A stretch of 55,004 nucleotides of DNA from positions 1 through 55,004 of the forward strand of contig NZ_LMAS01000018.1 in the NCBI RefSeq assembly GCF_001509555.1, read 5' to 3'. The translations under genes and the position numbers were made by a program. The first letter of the stretch is position 1, and every line of letters starts with the position of its first letter. This document shows positions 39,288 through 50,555 of this stretch, piece after piece. The stretch is from Bacillus sp. FJAT-29937 (GTDB lineage Bacteria > Bacillota > Bacilli > Bacillales > Cytobacillaceae). The notes under the pieces are model-generated. The model made no database searches, was not told where the DNA came from, and worked only from the letters and a program-made list of their open reading frames with translations.

Positions 39288-40172
39288 TTAAGACTCATGA
39301 TGATGTTCACTATTAAATGGCATGCCTGTTCTCAAAACTCCCTTTGTTTCGATTCCGCCTAGGCCCTTTTCTCCTGTTAGGGTATTGCGCAAAACATCCC
39401 ATACATTTATTCGCTCCATAAAAGGGGTAAAACTGATTTTTGCCACAATATACACCGGGTCTAGTGCATGAATATTCACTCTGTATGGGGAGCTGGCAAA
39501 ATTAGCGCCTGCGTGAATGATGGATTCAAAATGGGATTGGCATGCGCCTGCAAAAATGACTAGCTGATCTAAATGCGGGACTTTCTTTCTTGCTTCTCTA
39601 ACTGTTTGTGCAAATTGTTTAGAATGGCGATAAGCATTAATATCTGTCTTCTTCCCCTTTGCCTTTGAATAGGCATCGTGGCCGGTGATCACAAGAATAT
39701 CTGGTCTATAGTAATCTATTAGCTGCCCAATCTTCAGCGGCATCTCCTTTTCATTGCAATGTATGCCAGTCACTGGAACACCTATTTTTTCATATAAATT
39801 TAAGCATTTTTCTAAATAAGCCGGATCCCCATCAAGATGGAGGACTCTTCCAGGCATTTGAAAGTAGCTCAATGATTTGCTGTAGCCGTCTGTTGCTTCA
39901 TACTCTTGTCTTTGCTTGATCAGCTCGACATCCTGACGGAATAGCTGGAGAGACTGCTCTTCCATGGAATGATACTCTTCAGCCATCTTTGCCCTTGTCG
40001 ATGGACTAATCGTAATTAAATCCTCAATAGGCGCGTCTGCAATTAGCCGAATGTCTTCCCCATAAAGGATGGCATGTTTCTGCCCATTCTGTTCTCGAAA
40101 ATCGATGACCCGAAACAGAATATCACAATGGTATGAAACCCTCCCGACAATATCCATAATATTTATGTTCAA
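39288..40172 (-). CDS. yabG: sporulation-specific protease YabG
   Basis: Mother-cell protease (peptidase family U57) that processes spore coat proteins before transglutaminase cross-linking. The 294-aa protein matches the family: MDIVGRVSYHCDILFRV at the N-terminus, RVLHLDGDPAYLEKCL, DILVITGHDAYSK, and IFAGACQSHFE with a Cys/His pair. The TTG start at 40172 has GGAGTG 7 bases upstream. A SigK promoter match upstream agrees with late mother-cell expression. Confidence 0.95.
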   Translation of the reverse strand: MNINIMDIVGRVSYHCDILFRVIDFREQNGQKHAILYGEDIRLIADAPIEDLITISPSTRAKMAEEYHSMEEQSLQLFRQDVELIKQRQEYEATDGYSKSLSYFQMPGRVLHLDGDPAYLEKCLNLYEKIGVPVTGIHCNEKEMPLKIGQLIDYYRPDILVITGHDAYSKAKGKKTDINAYRHSKQFAQTVREARKKVPHLDQLVIFAGACQSHFESIIHAGANFASSPYRVNIHALDPVYIVAKISFTPFMERINVWDVLRNTLTGEKGLGGIETKGVLRTGMPFNSEHHHES

Positions 40173-40268
40173 CTAAAGTCACTCCAATTAGCCCCATCAA
40201 GCCTCATATGGCACCCTAAAACTGCCAATGCATGGAGGCCTTCTAAAGAATATAGTCTAGTTCTCTCA

Positions 40269-40297
40269 TAAATTATGCATCCGTCTAAAAACATGTG
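40269..40297 (-). promoter_or_regulatory. SigK promoter of yabG
   Basis: Minus strand: CAC (40295-40297), 17 bases, CATAATTTA (40269-40277), fitting the SigK pattern AC-n16/17-CATAnnnTA. The leader would be about 90 nt. Confidence 0.5.
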
Positions 40298-40321
40298 CTT
40301 TAATAAAACCCTTTTCTGCAC

Positions 40322-40344
40322 AAAAGACCCGCCAATGGCGAGTC

Positions 40345-40346
<2 letters not shown>
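40322..40346 (-). terminator. terminator of rnmV-rsmA
   Basis: Minus-strand stem AAGACTCGCC/GGCGGGTCTT overlapping the rsmA stop region, followed by a short TTTTG. Confidence 0.6.
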
Positions 40347-41776
<1,430 letters not shown>

Positions 41777-41805
41777 AAACCCTCCTGTTATCTGGTTCCA
41801 CATTT

Positions 41806-41830
41806 CATTTAGAGACATTTAGAGACATTT
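41806..41830. repeat. short tandem repeat upstream of rnmV
   Basis: The unit CATTTAGAGA occurs twice, plus a half copy (CATTT). Its meaning is unclear; it falls between the antisense promoter and the rnmV start. Confidence 0.6.
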
Positions 41831-41860
41831 AAAATAAAAATAAAATATTTGAGAAAAAGT

Positions 41861-41887
41861 TGAAACATTTTTGTAACCTTATACGTC
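41861..41887 (+). promoter_or_regulatory. ECF sigma promoter for an RNA antisense to yabE
   Basis: Plus strand: TGAAAC (41861-41866), 17 bases, CGTC (41884-41887), a textbook SigX/SigM-type ECF promoter. It reads rightwards into the 3' end of yabE, opposite to that gene. B. subtilis has a known SigX/SigM-dependent antisense RNA of yabE starting at the same relative place. Confidence 0.65.
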
Positions 41888-41951
41888 TGTATATATGATT
41901 GGTTAAATAACGATTTTAATTATATATGAAAAGTCGAAAGAAAGAAAAAAA

Positions 41952-41984
41952 GAAAAAATGCAGAGGATTTAGGGGTCCCCTGCA
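41952..41984 (-). terminator. terminator of yabE
   Basis: Minus-strand stem TGCAGGGGA/TCCTCTGCA followed by TTTTTTCTTTTTTTC. On the plus strand no T-run follows, so an antisense transcript could read through. Confidence 0.8.
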
Positions 41985-41996
41985 CTTTGAAAAAAT

Positions 41997-43181
41997 TTAA
42001 TTTAAGATTCTAATTTTCACTGTTTTGCGTCCCCAGCGATAAGCTTCTCCCTTAGTAGCAAAAAACACATCGATTTTGTTTCCTTTAATAGCAGAGCCGG
42101 TATCCGCAGCAATCGCATACCCGTAGCCCTCTACATAAACTTTCGTGCCTAAAGGGATGACTCTAGGATCTACTGCAATCACCTTCGCATCGGGATTAGC
42201 ACGCAGATTAATGCCTGTCGCGGTTTTGCCTGAACAGCCGTTACAATGAGCTGTATATGCCGTTGAGGACACATAGATTTCCGTCCCGCCTGTTTCGCCG
42301 CGGGATGCAACCCTATTAACAGCTAAAGGCTTCGTTCCAACAGCAACCACTTTATCTTGTTTTTCCTGAACGGTTTTCTCGTTTAATAATGTTCTTGAAA
42401 CTTCCTTGCCGTTTTCTAATACAACTTCATATTCCTTCGTTAATAAGCCCTCTTTGCCTTGATTAACGATCTTTTCGGAACCTTTAGCCAGGCTGCTGTC
42501 CTTCTTTGTTACAACAGCAAATTTAATTGGTTCTTCCACAACATCGGTGACTTTTTCTACTCGAATGATTTGGATTTTGTCGTCTTTTTTGACAACTGTA
42601 TCCGCTCCGGGTGCAATACGATCTAGTTCGTTTAGCGAAATCCCCTGCTGTGATAAAAAGTCAGCGACCGTAGTCGAAGTTGACCAAACCTGTTGCTCTT
42701 TCCCGCCATCCGACAATGTTAAAGCAAAAGCTTTATTGACAACTATTTCAAGTTTATTTTTTATTTGCTCTTCGAGATTTGGCTGAACCTTATCATGATC
42801 AGTTATCGTAATCTCCTGTTCTTTCAAAAGCTCTTCTACTGTTTTGGACACTGTCCAAATCGTTTTCTTCTCGTTGTCTTTCACAATGTGAACCTGTTTT
42901 GCCGGCTCCCAAACAATCTCTAAATTGTCCTTCACCTTCGTGTCAAGAGATACCGACACATAATCCTCTTTTCGTAAAGAAATGTCTAAATCATTAAAAA
43001 GCTCTTGAATCGTTCCCGCATGTGTTTTAATGACCTTTTCCTGACCGTCTAATGTCATTGCCACCGTTTTCTTTGTTGATTCGAATATAAAGAAGCCTAG
43101 AGCAGCTGCAAAAACTATGAAACTAGTAGTAATAATGACAATTCTCTTCTTACTCAAAGACTCGGAAAACAGGTTTTTCAT
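41997..43181 (-). CDS. yabE: cell-wall-associated G5/3D-domain protein YabE
   Basis: A 394-aa exported protein: membrane/signal segment (about 14-33), three DUF348 repeats (about 40-200), a G5 domain (about 205-285) and a C-terminal 3D domain with the conserved Asp residues (AYTAHCNGCSG, VDPRVIPLGTKV, AADTGSAIKGNKIDVFF). It resembles resuscitation-promoting factors and probably cleaves or remodels peptidoglycan. The only ATG is 25 bases from AAGGAGG; the in-frame codon at optimal distance is ATC. It has a strong promoter and a candidate ECF-driven antisense RNA. Confidence 0.93.
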   Translation of the reverse strand: MKNLFSESLSKKRIVIITTSFIVFAAALGFFIFESTKKTVAMTLDGQEKVIKTHAGTIQELFNDLDISLRKEDYVSVSLDTKVKDNLEIVWEPAKQVHIVKDNEKKTIWTVSKTVEELLKEQEITITDHDKVQPNLEEQIKNKLEIVVNKAFALTLSDGGKEQQVWSTSTTVADFLSQQGISLNELDRIAPGADTVVKKDDKIQIIRVEKVTDVVEEPIKFAVVTKKDSSLAKGSEKIVNQGKEGLLTKEYEVVLENGKEVSRTLLNEKTVQEKQDKVVAVGTKPLAVNRVASRGETGGTEIYVSSTAYTAHCNGCSGKTATGINLRANPDAKVIAVDPRVIPLGTKVYVEGYGYAIAADTGSAIKGNKIDVFFATKGEAYRWGRKTVKIRILN

Positions 43182-43224
43182 GTTTTGAAATACGATGAAA
43201 AACGCCTCCTTTTCTCTCGGAGTG

Positions 43225-43254
43225 ATTATATAGACTATCTTACAGTTTTGTCAA
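43225..43254 (-). promoter_or_regulatory. SigA promoter of yabE
   Basis: Minus strand: TTGACA (43249-43254), 18 bases, TATAAT (43225-43230); both hexamers match the consensus perfectly. Confidence 0.8.
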
Positions 43255-43443
43255 CTCTCTCTCACTTTCCTTTTTTTAGCACCGCCCTCTCCTAAACGTA
43301 TTTCCTATTATGCAAAATCTTTTTGTGAAAGGAAAGAGAGACTTATCGACATGGTTATCCTATGATGGGACAAGGAAATGTAGAACTTTTTAGAACTAGG
43401 AAAAAATAGGACAAGTACCCTAGAAAATCGACAAAATTCTTTA

Positions 43444-44211
43444 TCAAATTATGCCGAATATTCTTTTGGCATTCTCGGTTGTTATTCTTGCGACTTCTTC
43501 AACTGGGATCTTTTTTATTTCTGCAATTTGTTCTGCTACTAGTTTCACATAGCTAGGCTCATTCCGCTTCCCGCGATAAGGATGAGGGGCTAAATATGGG
43601 CAGTCTGTCTCGATTAATAGCTTGTCCATTGGGATAACTTCCGCTACTTCCTTCGGTTTCTTCGCGTTTTTAAAGGTGACAGGTCCGCCAAGTGAAATAT
43701 AGAAATTCATCTCTACACATTCCTTGGCCGTTTCTGGGCTGCCGCTGAAGCAATGCATGATCCCGCCGACTTCACTTGCTCCCTCTTCCTTCAAAATAGC
43801 TACGATATCTGCTGTTGCATCCCGATTATGAATGACAATTGGCAGCTTTACCTTTTTCGCCAGTTGAATTTGTTTTCTAAATACTTCCTTCTGAATTTCC
43901 TTTGGAGACTTGTCCCAATGATAATCAAGCCCCATTTCGCCAAGTGCTACAACCTTCGGGTGACTTGAGAGCTCCTCAATCCATTGGAGATCCTCGTCAG
44001 TCATATCGATGGCATCAACCGGGTGCCAGCCAATACTTGCGTAAATAAATTCATATTGCTCTGTCAGTTCCATTGCCTTTTCAATGGTTGGACGGTCAAA
44101 GCCAACAACAACCATACGGAATACTCCTTCTTCCAATGCTCTGTCAATAACCTCTCTTAGATCATCATTATATTGTTCGGCATTTAAATGTGCGTGGGTG
44201 TCGAAAAACAT
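43444..44211 (-). CDS. yabD: TatD-family metal-dependent DNase YabD
   Basis: TIM-barrel hydrolase of 255 aa with the metal ligands of the family: DTHAHL at the N-terminus, GEMGLDYH, VIHNRDA, HCFSG and ETDCPYLAP. TatD proteins act as 3'-5' exonucleases on damaged DNA or as D-aminoacyl-tRNA deacylases; the exact role here is not shown. The ATG at 44211 has AGAGGGGA 7 bases upstream. It follows metG after a terminator and about 200 bases with no other feature. Confidence 0.95.
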   Translation of the reverse strand: MFFDTHAHLNAEQYNDDLREVIDRALEEGVFRMVVVGFDRPTIEKAMELTEQYEFIYASIGWHPVDAIDMTDEDLQWIEELSSHPKVVALGEMGLDYHWDKSPKEIQKEVFRKQIQLAKKVKLPIVIHNRDATADIVAILKEEGASEVGGIMHCFSGSPETAKECVEMNFYISLGGPVTFKNAKKPKEVAEVIPMDKLLIETDCPYLAPHPYRGKRNEPSYVKLVAEQIAEIKKIPVEEVARITTENAKRIFGII

Positions 44212-44415
44212 CAAAAATTCCCCTCTTTACATAAATTATATTTTGGTAACATTTCTTTCATATATGTAACAATTGATACAATCAGTGGGTAACTTTCCAA
44301 ATATAGCATTGCCTTACTTTATTCATTATTGAAAAATAACAAATTCCATACTTTCACGTTCATATCATTGATATTATCGTTAATCTTGTGAGAAATTATT
44401 ATTTTATAAAAGAAA

Positions 44416-44465
44416 AACATAGAAATGTTTGACGTTTAATGTTACACGTGAAACATTTCTATGTT
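44416..44465 (-). terminator. terminator of metG
   Basis: Minus-strand 15-bp perfect stem (arms 44451-44465 and 44416-44430) with a 20-base loop, followed by TTTCTTTTA. The loop and the 3' arm edge contain the parS site. Confidence 0.85.
44440..44455. promoter_or_regulatory. parS chromosome-partitioning site
   Basis: TGTTACACGTGAAACA is a perfect match to the ParB/Spo0J site TGTTnCACGTGAAACA. B. subtilis carries several parS sites near the origin, including one at about 4 degrees, close to metS as I recall. Known role: loading of ParB-CTP clamps and SMC for origin segregation. Confidence 0.85.
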
Positions 44466-44474
44466 ATAAATCAT

Positions 44475-46442
<1,968 letters not shown>

Positions 46443-46444
46443 TT

Positions 46445-46576
46445 AGCTAAAAAAATCCCGACCTTACAATGGACGAGATTAAACTGAAATACGTGCCAAA
46501 TATAGGCTTCTTATCATAATTAGAACCTATGTGGGCAAACCGACTCATTAAGTCAGCATAACCTCTTATACCATCA
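46445..46576 (-). ncRNA. candidate transcription-attenuation leader of metG
   Basis: About 130 nt between a SigA promoter and metG. Form 1 is an intrinsic terminator with arms 46471-46480 (AATCTCGTCC) and 46454-46463 (GGTCGGGATT) and a T-run, ending just before the metG ribosome binding site. Form 2 is a 12-bp stem between 46554-46565 (GAGGTTATGCTG) and 46475-46486 (CAGTTTAATCTC), 11 of 12 paired, which would break the terminator. Inside it lies a stable hairpin (46495-46536). No T-box (GGGTGGnACCGCG), S-box or other class I know is visible. Confidence 0.6.
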
Positions 46577-46577
46577 A

Positions 46578-46606
46578 AATATACCTAATATTTAGTATTT
46601 GTGCAA
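46578..46606 (-). promoter_or_regulatory. SigA promoter of the metG leader
   Basis: Minus strand: -35 TTGCAC (46601-46606), 17 bases, -10 TATATT (46578-46583). Transcription should start near 46572. Confidence 0.7.
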
Positions 46607-46966
46607 CAAATATAGAATGACTGAAGGCCTAAAATTGTGTGACACCGCTTATTTGATTTAACTGAAATGAATTCGCTGGCTTGTTTGCAATTGTGCATGG
46701 ACTTTTTTGACAAGGGCCTCAATTTATTTGCGAAACCTTTATCCCTATAAAAGTAAATTCCTTCTCGTATTTTATTATGTTAAATGGTGTGAGTCCTGTT
46801 GATATTTGTCGAATATTATTTTTTTGATAATAATAATATTTTATATCCAAAAGGTTCAAATTTTCACCAAACGAACATGGAAATTCGTTTTAATTTCAGC
46901 AAACCTTGATGTTATCACCTTTGTAGGATTAGGTAAAAACTTCTAATTAAATTAAAAATAAAGTAA
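46607..46966. other. gap between the divergent metG and abrB promoters
   Basis: This 360-base A/T-rich stretch holds no gene I can support. It carries one perfect 0A box, TGTCGAA (46807-46813), within TTTGTCGAATATT, a 13-mer repeated at the abrB promoter. A weak hairpin AAACGAA/TTCGTTT lies around 46868-46890. Confidence 0.5.
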
Positions 46967-47029
46967 TTGACGTATTTGGGAAACGCTGGTATTATTGAAT
47001 TAATAAAGATTTTGTCGAATATTGGCGAA
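46967..47029 (+). promoter_or_regulatory. abrB promoter with two Spo0A boxes
   Basis: Plus strand: -35 TTGACG (46967-46972), 17 bases, -10 TATTAT (46990-46995). Two 0A boxes in tandem, TGTCGAA (47013-47019) and TGGCGAA (47023-47029), 10 bases apart, lie just downstream of the expected start, as in B. subtilis, where Spo0A-P represses abrB. Confidence 0.85.
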
Positions 47030-47079
47030 AGTACAATTATAGAAATATATATTTTAAGATTTGGGAGGAGAATTTTAAT

Positions 47080-47364
47080 ATGAAATCTACAGGTATTGTT
47101 CGTAAAGTTGATGAACTTGGTCGCGTGGTTATTCCTATCGAATTAAGACGTACATTGGATATTGCTGAAAAGGATGCTTTAGAAATCTACGTAGATGACG
47201 ATCGCATCATCCTTAAGAAATACAAGCCAAACATGACTTGCCTAGTAACTGGGGAAGTTTCTGACGATAACATCCAATTAGCTAATGGCAAGCTAATTGT
47301 TAGCCGTGAAGGTGCAGAACAATTATTAAGTGAAATTCAAAACCGATTTGAACTTGTAAAATAA
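47080..47364 (+). CDS. abrB: transition-state regulator AbrB
   Basis: DNA-binding repressor of post-exponential genes (spoVG in this window is a known target in B. subtilis). The 94-aa protein has the N-terminal swapped-hairpin domain (KSTGIVRKVDELGRVVIPIE, about 2-50) and a C-terminal multimerisation domain. GGGAGGAG precedes the ATG. It is one of only two plus-strand genes here, divergent from metG and convergent with rsmI, the same orientation as in B. subtilis. Spo0A boxes overlap its transcription start. Confidence 0.98.
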   Translation: MKSTGIVRKVDELGRVVIPIELRRTLDIAEKDALEIYVDDDRIILKKYKPNMTCLVTGEVSDDNIQLANGKLIVSREGAEQLLSEIQNRFELVK

Positions 47365-47368
47365 TAGA

Positions 47369-47403
47369 AAGAAGCTTCTCTGCGCAGAGAAGCTTCTTTT
47401 TTT
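47369..47403. terminator. bidirectional terminator between abrB and rsmI
   Basis: A near-perfect palindrome (AGAAGCTTCTCTGCGC and its complement) followed by a T-run after abrB. The A-run on the other side serves the convergent rsmI transcript. Confidence 0.9.
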
Positions 47404-48295
47404 ACTCTTCGTTCTCATTTGATTTAACATGAAAGGCATGGTAAACCTCTTTCTTATTCATGCCTCGGTCGGCTGCTGTTTGCTTAATCGCTTCTTTACT
47501 ATTCATTCCGCTATCATTCATATAATGTTCCACATGAGCCTCAATGGATAAATCCTCCCACCAAATCTCTCCCTCTTCTTGCTCTTTCTCTGATGAACCT
47601 TCAAGAATCAGAACAAATTCTCCTCTAATTTCTTCAGATGTTGCCCATTCTAAAGCCTCTTTCACGGTCCCGCGAATAAACTCCTCAAACTTTTTTGTCA
47701 ATTCGCGGCAAAGAACGATCTTTCTATTCCCCATTTGTTCTTCAATAAGTGTAAGGGTTTCTTTCAAACGATGTGGGGCTTCGTATAGAATCGTAGTGGC
47801 GGTAATTTTTGAAAGCTCCTCAAGCTCTTTTCTTTTCGTTTTCTTTTTCCGCTCTAAAAATCCATAGAAATAGAAGGGCTGCGGGTTAAGTCCTGATGCA
47901 ATAAGTGCAGTTAAAGCCGCATTCGCACCTGGAAGCGGAACAACTGTCAATTTCTCCGCCACTGCAGCAGTGACCAGCTCATACCCTGGGTCAGAAATCG
48001 TTGGCATTCCAGCATCACTCACAAGCGCAATCTTCGCTCCACCTGCCAATTTTTCTAATAATTTCTCTCCACTCACCGCTTTATTATGTTCATGATAGCT
48101 AATGATCGGGGTATCTATTTCAAAATAATTGCATAGCTTCTTCGTATTTCTTGTATCCTCAGCCGCAATAAAGTCTGCTTCCTTCATTATACGTATCGCC
48201 CGAAAGCTCATATCCTCTAAATTCCCAATAGGGGTCGGCACTAAATACAAAATTCCCTTACTGTCTTCCTTATCAAAGCTTTTTTGCTGCCACAT
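47402..48295 (-). CDS. rsmI: 16S rRNA (cytidine1402-2'-O)-methyltransferase
   Basis: SAM-dependent methylase of the tetrapyrrole-methylase fold that modifies C1402 in the 30S P site. Motifs: LYLVPTPIGNLEDMSFRAI, AAEDTRNTKKL, SDAGMPTISDPG and PGANAALTALIASGL. I chose the ATG at 48295 behind AGGTGG (297 aa); the longer frame would overlap yazA more deeply. It is the last gene of the yabA-to-rsmI cluster. Confidence 0.96.
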   Translation of the reverse strand: MWQQKSFDKEDSKGILYLVPTPIGNLEDMSFRAIRIMKEADFIAAEDTRNTKKLCNYFEIDTPIISYHEHNKAVSGEKLLEKLAGGAKIALVSDAGMPTISDPGYELVTAAVAEKLTVVPLPGANAALTALIASGLNPQPFYFYGFLERKKKTKRKELEELSKITATTILYEAPHRLKETLTLIEEQMGNRKIVLCRELTKKFEEFIRGTVKEALEWATSEEIRGEFVLILEGSSEKEQEEGEIWWEDLSIEAHVEHYMNDSGMNSKEAIKQTAADRGMNKKEVYHAFHVKSNENEE

Positions 48296-48557
48296 ATGTA
48301 CCACCTGTCTCATTAATGAGGTATTCTTCTTTCTTTTTTCTCGGCCATTGCTTAAATTCATATTCTGCCTTTAAGGCATCACTTTTATTATCGTACGCTT
48401 TTGAGAATACAAGCCTGACCGGTCCTCTCCCCCTTGTATACTTTGCCCCTTTTCCTTCATTGTGAAGCATGATCCGCTTTTCTAGATTATTCGTATAGCC
48501 TGCATACAACGAATGATCCCTGCACTGCAGCACATAGAAAAGGTGATTATTCTCCAT
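48273..48557 (-). CDS. yazA: GIY-YIG domain protein YazA
   Basis: A 94-aa single-domain GIY-YIG endonuclease-like protein (UPF0213/YhbQ family). [23 protein letters not shown] holds the paired Tyr motifs and catalytic Arg split over residues 7-29, and the Glu lies in KAEYEFKQW. The biological role is unknown; related proteins cut branched or damaged DNA. It overlaps yabB by 11 bases and rsmI by 23. Confidence 0.93.
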   Translation of the reverse strand: MENNHLFYVLQCRDHSLYAGYTNNLEKRIMLHNEGKGAKYTRGRGPVRLVFSKAYDNKSDALKAEYEFKQWPRKKKEEYLINETGGTYVAAKKL

Positions 48558-49287
48558 ATAAAATCTTCCTTATTTCAGGGGTGTATTCATTATTATCCTG
48601 GTAGACAATTAAAGGGGGCAGGATTTTTAAATCGGGACTGCCGTATTTAGTTGCTTCTATTAATAATGTATTTGCTTCCTTCCCTTGCTTCGGATAAACA
48701 AATTGGACTTTCTTTGGCTCCAATTTATATTTTCGCATCAGTGTCACAATATCTAAGAGCCTTCCTGGCCGATGGACAAACGCTACCTTTCCGCCCTGCT
48801 TAACTAAATCGCTTGAAGCCTTTATCGAATCCTCCAGTGTACAGAGAATTTCATGGCGGGCAATGGCTAAATGCTCGTTCTCATTAATTTCTTCCGATGA
48901 GGGAGTCGGAAAGTAAGGCGGGTTACAAGTAACAACATCAAACTTTCCAAAGCCAAGCTCCTTTGTGATCTCCTTAATATCCCCGTGTATCATCTGAAGC
49001 CGATCTTCCAATTGATTATATTCGATGCTTCTCTTTGCCATATCAAAAAGCCGTTCCTGAATTTCAACCCCTACAATAGAGCCTTTTGATCTCATGCTCA
49101 AAAATAACGGAATCACACCATTCCCACTGCATAGATCGATTAATCGGCCCTTTTGAATCGGCACATGAACAAACCTGGCAAGCAAAACGGCGTCAAGTGA
49201 AAAGGAGAACACAGTCGGGCTTTGAATAATACGCAGATTCTCCGCAAGCAAATAATCTAAACGCTCGTCCCCTTTTAATATATCCAT
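48547..49287 (-). CDS. yabB: tRNA1(Val) (adenine37-N6)-methyltransferase-like YabB
   Basis: A 246-aa class I SAM methyltransferase. Motif I is [15 protein letters not shown] (about 47-61). The N6-adenine motif NPPY is in [11 protein letters not shown] (about 120). It is most like TrmN6, which methylates A37 of tRNA-Val. The ATG has GGAGG upstream. It follows yabA behind a modest terminator. Confidence 0.93.
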   Translation of the reverse strand: MDILKGDERLDYLLAENLRIIQSPTVFSFSLDAVLLARFVHVPIQKGRLIDLCSGNGVIPLFLSMRSKGSIVGVEIQERLFDMAKRSIEYNQLEDRLQMIHGDIKEITKELGFGKFDVVTCNPPYFPTPSSEEINENEHLAIARHEILCTLEDSIKASSDLVKQGGKVAFVHRPGRLLDIVTLMRKYKLEPKKVQFVYPKQGKEANTLLIEATKYGSPDLKILPPLIVYQDNNEYTPEIRKILYGE

Positions 49288-49304
49288 TTTCTTTCCTCCA
49301 TGTG

Positions 49305-49335
49305 AAAAATAGCCTTCCCTTTAAGAGGAAGGCCA
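49305..49335 (-). terminator. terminator between yabA and yabB
   Basis: Minus-strand stem GCCTTCC/GGAAGGC (arms 49327-49333 and 49312-49318) followed by TATTTTTC. yabB starts directly after it, so it may act as an attenuator. Confidence 0.65.
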
Positions 49336-49340
49336 AAAAA

Positions 49341-49715
49341 TTACTTCTTATTAAGAAAAGACAAGCAAAACAGGCAATCTCCCTCTTTTCGCGGGCTTCC
49401 AAAATGGAGGTTACATATGTGAAAACCCTCTTGATAAAGACGGGCAAGATTATCATAGCCTTCTCCAATATCAGCTGTTCTATAATCAGCGGAATCCACC
49501 GACGAGGCGGCTGTCGACCCCTTTTTTACTGTCGTCTTTTCTTGATCTGTCGTTAATTCCAAACGGCGTCTTAAATGCTCGTTTTCCAGCTTTAAAGCAT
49601 TATTCTCTTCTAGTATTTCTGCCAAATGCTGCTTTAACTCACCTAGCTGTTGATATAACTGTCCAATTTGGGCTTCCATATTACTTACTGAATCAAAAAT
49701 TTCTTTTTTATCCAC
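49341..49715 (-). CDS. yabA: replication initiation control protein YabA
   Basis: Negative regulator of replication initiation that bridges DnaA and DnaN. The 124-aa protein has an N-terminal leucine-rich coiled coil (about 1-58), a Ser/Ala-rich linker, and a C-terminal zinc domain with Cys/His ligands (HICNLHFG and GDCLFCLSF). The GTG start has GAGGTGG upstream. It lies next to holB and yaaT, in an origin-proximal cluster. Confidence 0.96.
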   Translation of the reverse strand: MDKKEIFDSVSNMEAQIGQLYQQLGELKQHLAEILEENNALKLENEHLRRRLELTTDQEKTTVKKGSTAASSVDSADYRTADIGEGYDNLARLYQEGFHICNLHFGSPRKEGDCLFCLSFLNKK

Positions 49716-49727
49716 GTTTCCACCTCA

Positions 49728-50555
49728 TTAATCTGTGGATTGAACTGATACAGCACCCTGTTTTACTAATTCTTCTAAAGTATATTCAAGTACGCGTTCA
49801 GCAGCCGTTACATCCACTTGCAGCACCCGTTCTAAAATATTTAACCCTACTACTTTGCCAGGACCTTCTGGTGTCTGGATCCATTCACCAAGGTCAGGCA
49901 GCTGGGCTTTTGCTTCTTCATATTCATCATTTTCATATTTCAAACAGCACATCAGGCGTCCGCATAAGCCAGATATTTTTGTTGGGTTCAGGGAGAGATT
50001 CTGGTCCTTTGCCATCTTAATGGACACTGGATCGAAGTCGCCTAGAAAAGTAGAACAGCATAGCATTCTTCCACAAGGGCCAATGCCGCCTAGCATTTTT
50101 GCTTCATCCCTCACACCTATTTGACGCAATTCTATTCTTGTACGGAAAATCGCTGCAAGATCCTTAACGAGCTCCCGGAAGTCTACTCTTCCATCAGCCG
50201 TAAAGTAAAAGATGACTTTATTTCGGTCAAATGTATATTCAACATCAACTAGTTTCATATCTAAATGATGAGTACTAACTTTTTCACTGCAAACCTCATA
50301 AGCTTCTTTCGCAGCCTGCTTATTTTCTTCGACAATCATTTTATCCTTTTGATCCGCGATGCGCAGAACCTTTTTTAAGGGCAGAACGACATCATGCTCA
50401 TCCACTTTTTTCGGTGGAACAACAACCTTGCCATATTCCACACCACGGACTGTTTCCACAATGACAAAGTCATCCCTCTCTATCTCTAGCCCGCCGGGAT
50501 CAAAATAATATATCTTGCCCGCTTTTTTAAAGCGGACTCCTACTACATCATACAA
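49728..50555 (-). CDS. ricT: PSP1-domain protein YaaT (RicT)
   Basis: Part of the Y-complex (RicT-RicA-RicF) that carries FAD and two [4Fe-4S] clusters. It speeds Spo0A phosphorylation and modulates RNase Y in B. subtilis. The 275-aa protein has the PSP1 domain (about 60-145) and a cysteine-rich region GPCGRMLCC and GLCGRLMCC, the cluster ligands. The TTG start at 50555 follows AGGAGGGG and overlaps holB by 8 bases. Confidence 0.95.
   Translation of the reverse strand: MYDVVGVRFKKAGKIYYFDPGGLEIERDDFVIVETVRGVEYGKVVVPPKKVDEHDVVLPLKKVLRIADQKDKMIVEENKQAAKEAYEVCSEKVSTHHLDMKLVDVEYTFDRNKVIFYFTADGRVDFRELVKDLAAIFRTRIELRQIGVRDEAKMLGGIGPCGRMLCCSTFLGDFDPVSIKMAKDQNLSLNPTKISGLCGRLMCCLKYENDEYEEAKAQLPDLGEWIQTPEGPGKVVGLNILERVLQVDVTAAERVLEYTLEELVKQGAVSVQSTD

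Noticed and set aside
46445..46576. T-box or SAM riboswitch before metG
   Set aside because: A methionine-related gene with a terminator leader suggests it, but the T-box sequence with its TGG bulge, the stem I hallmarks and the S-box core are all absent.
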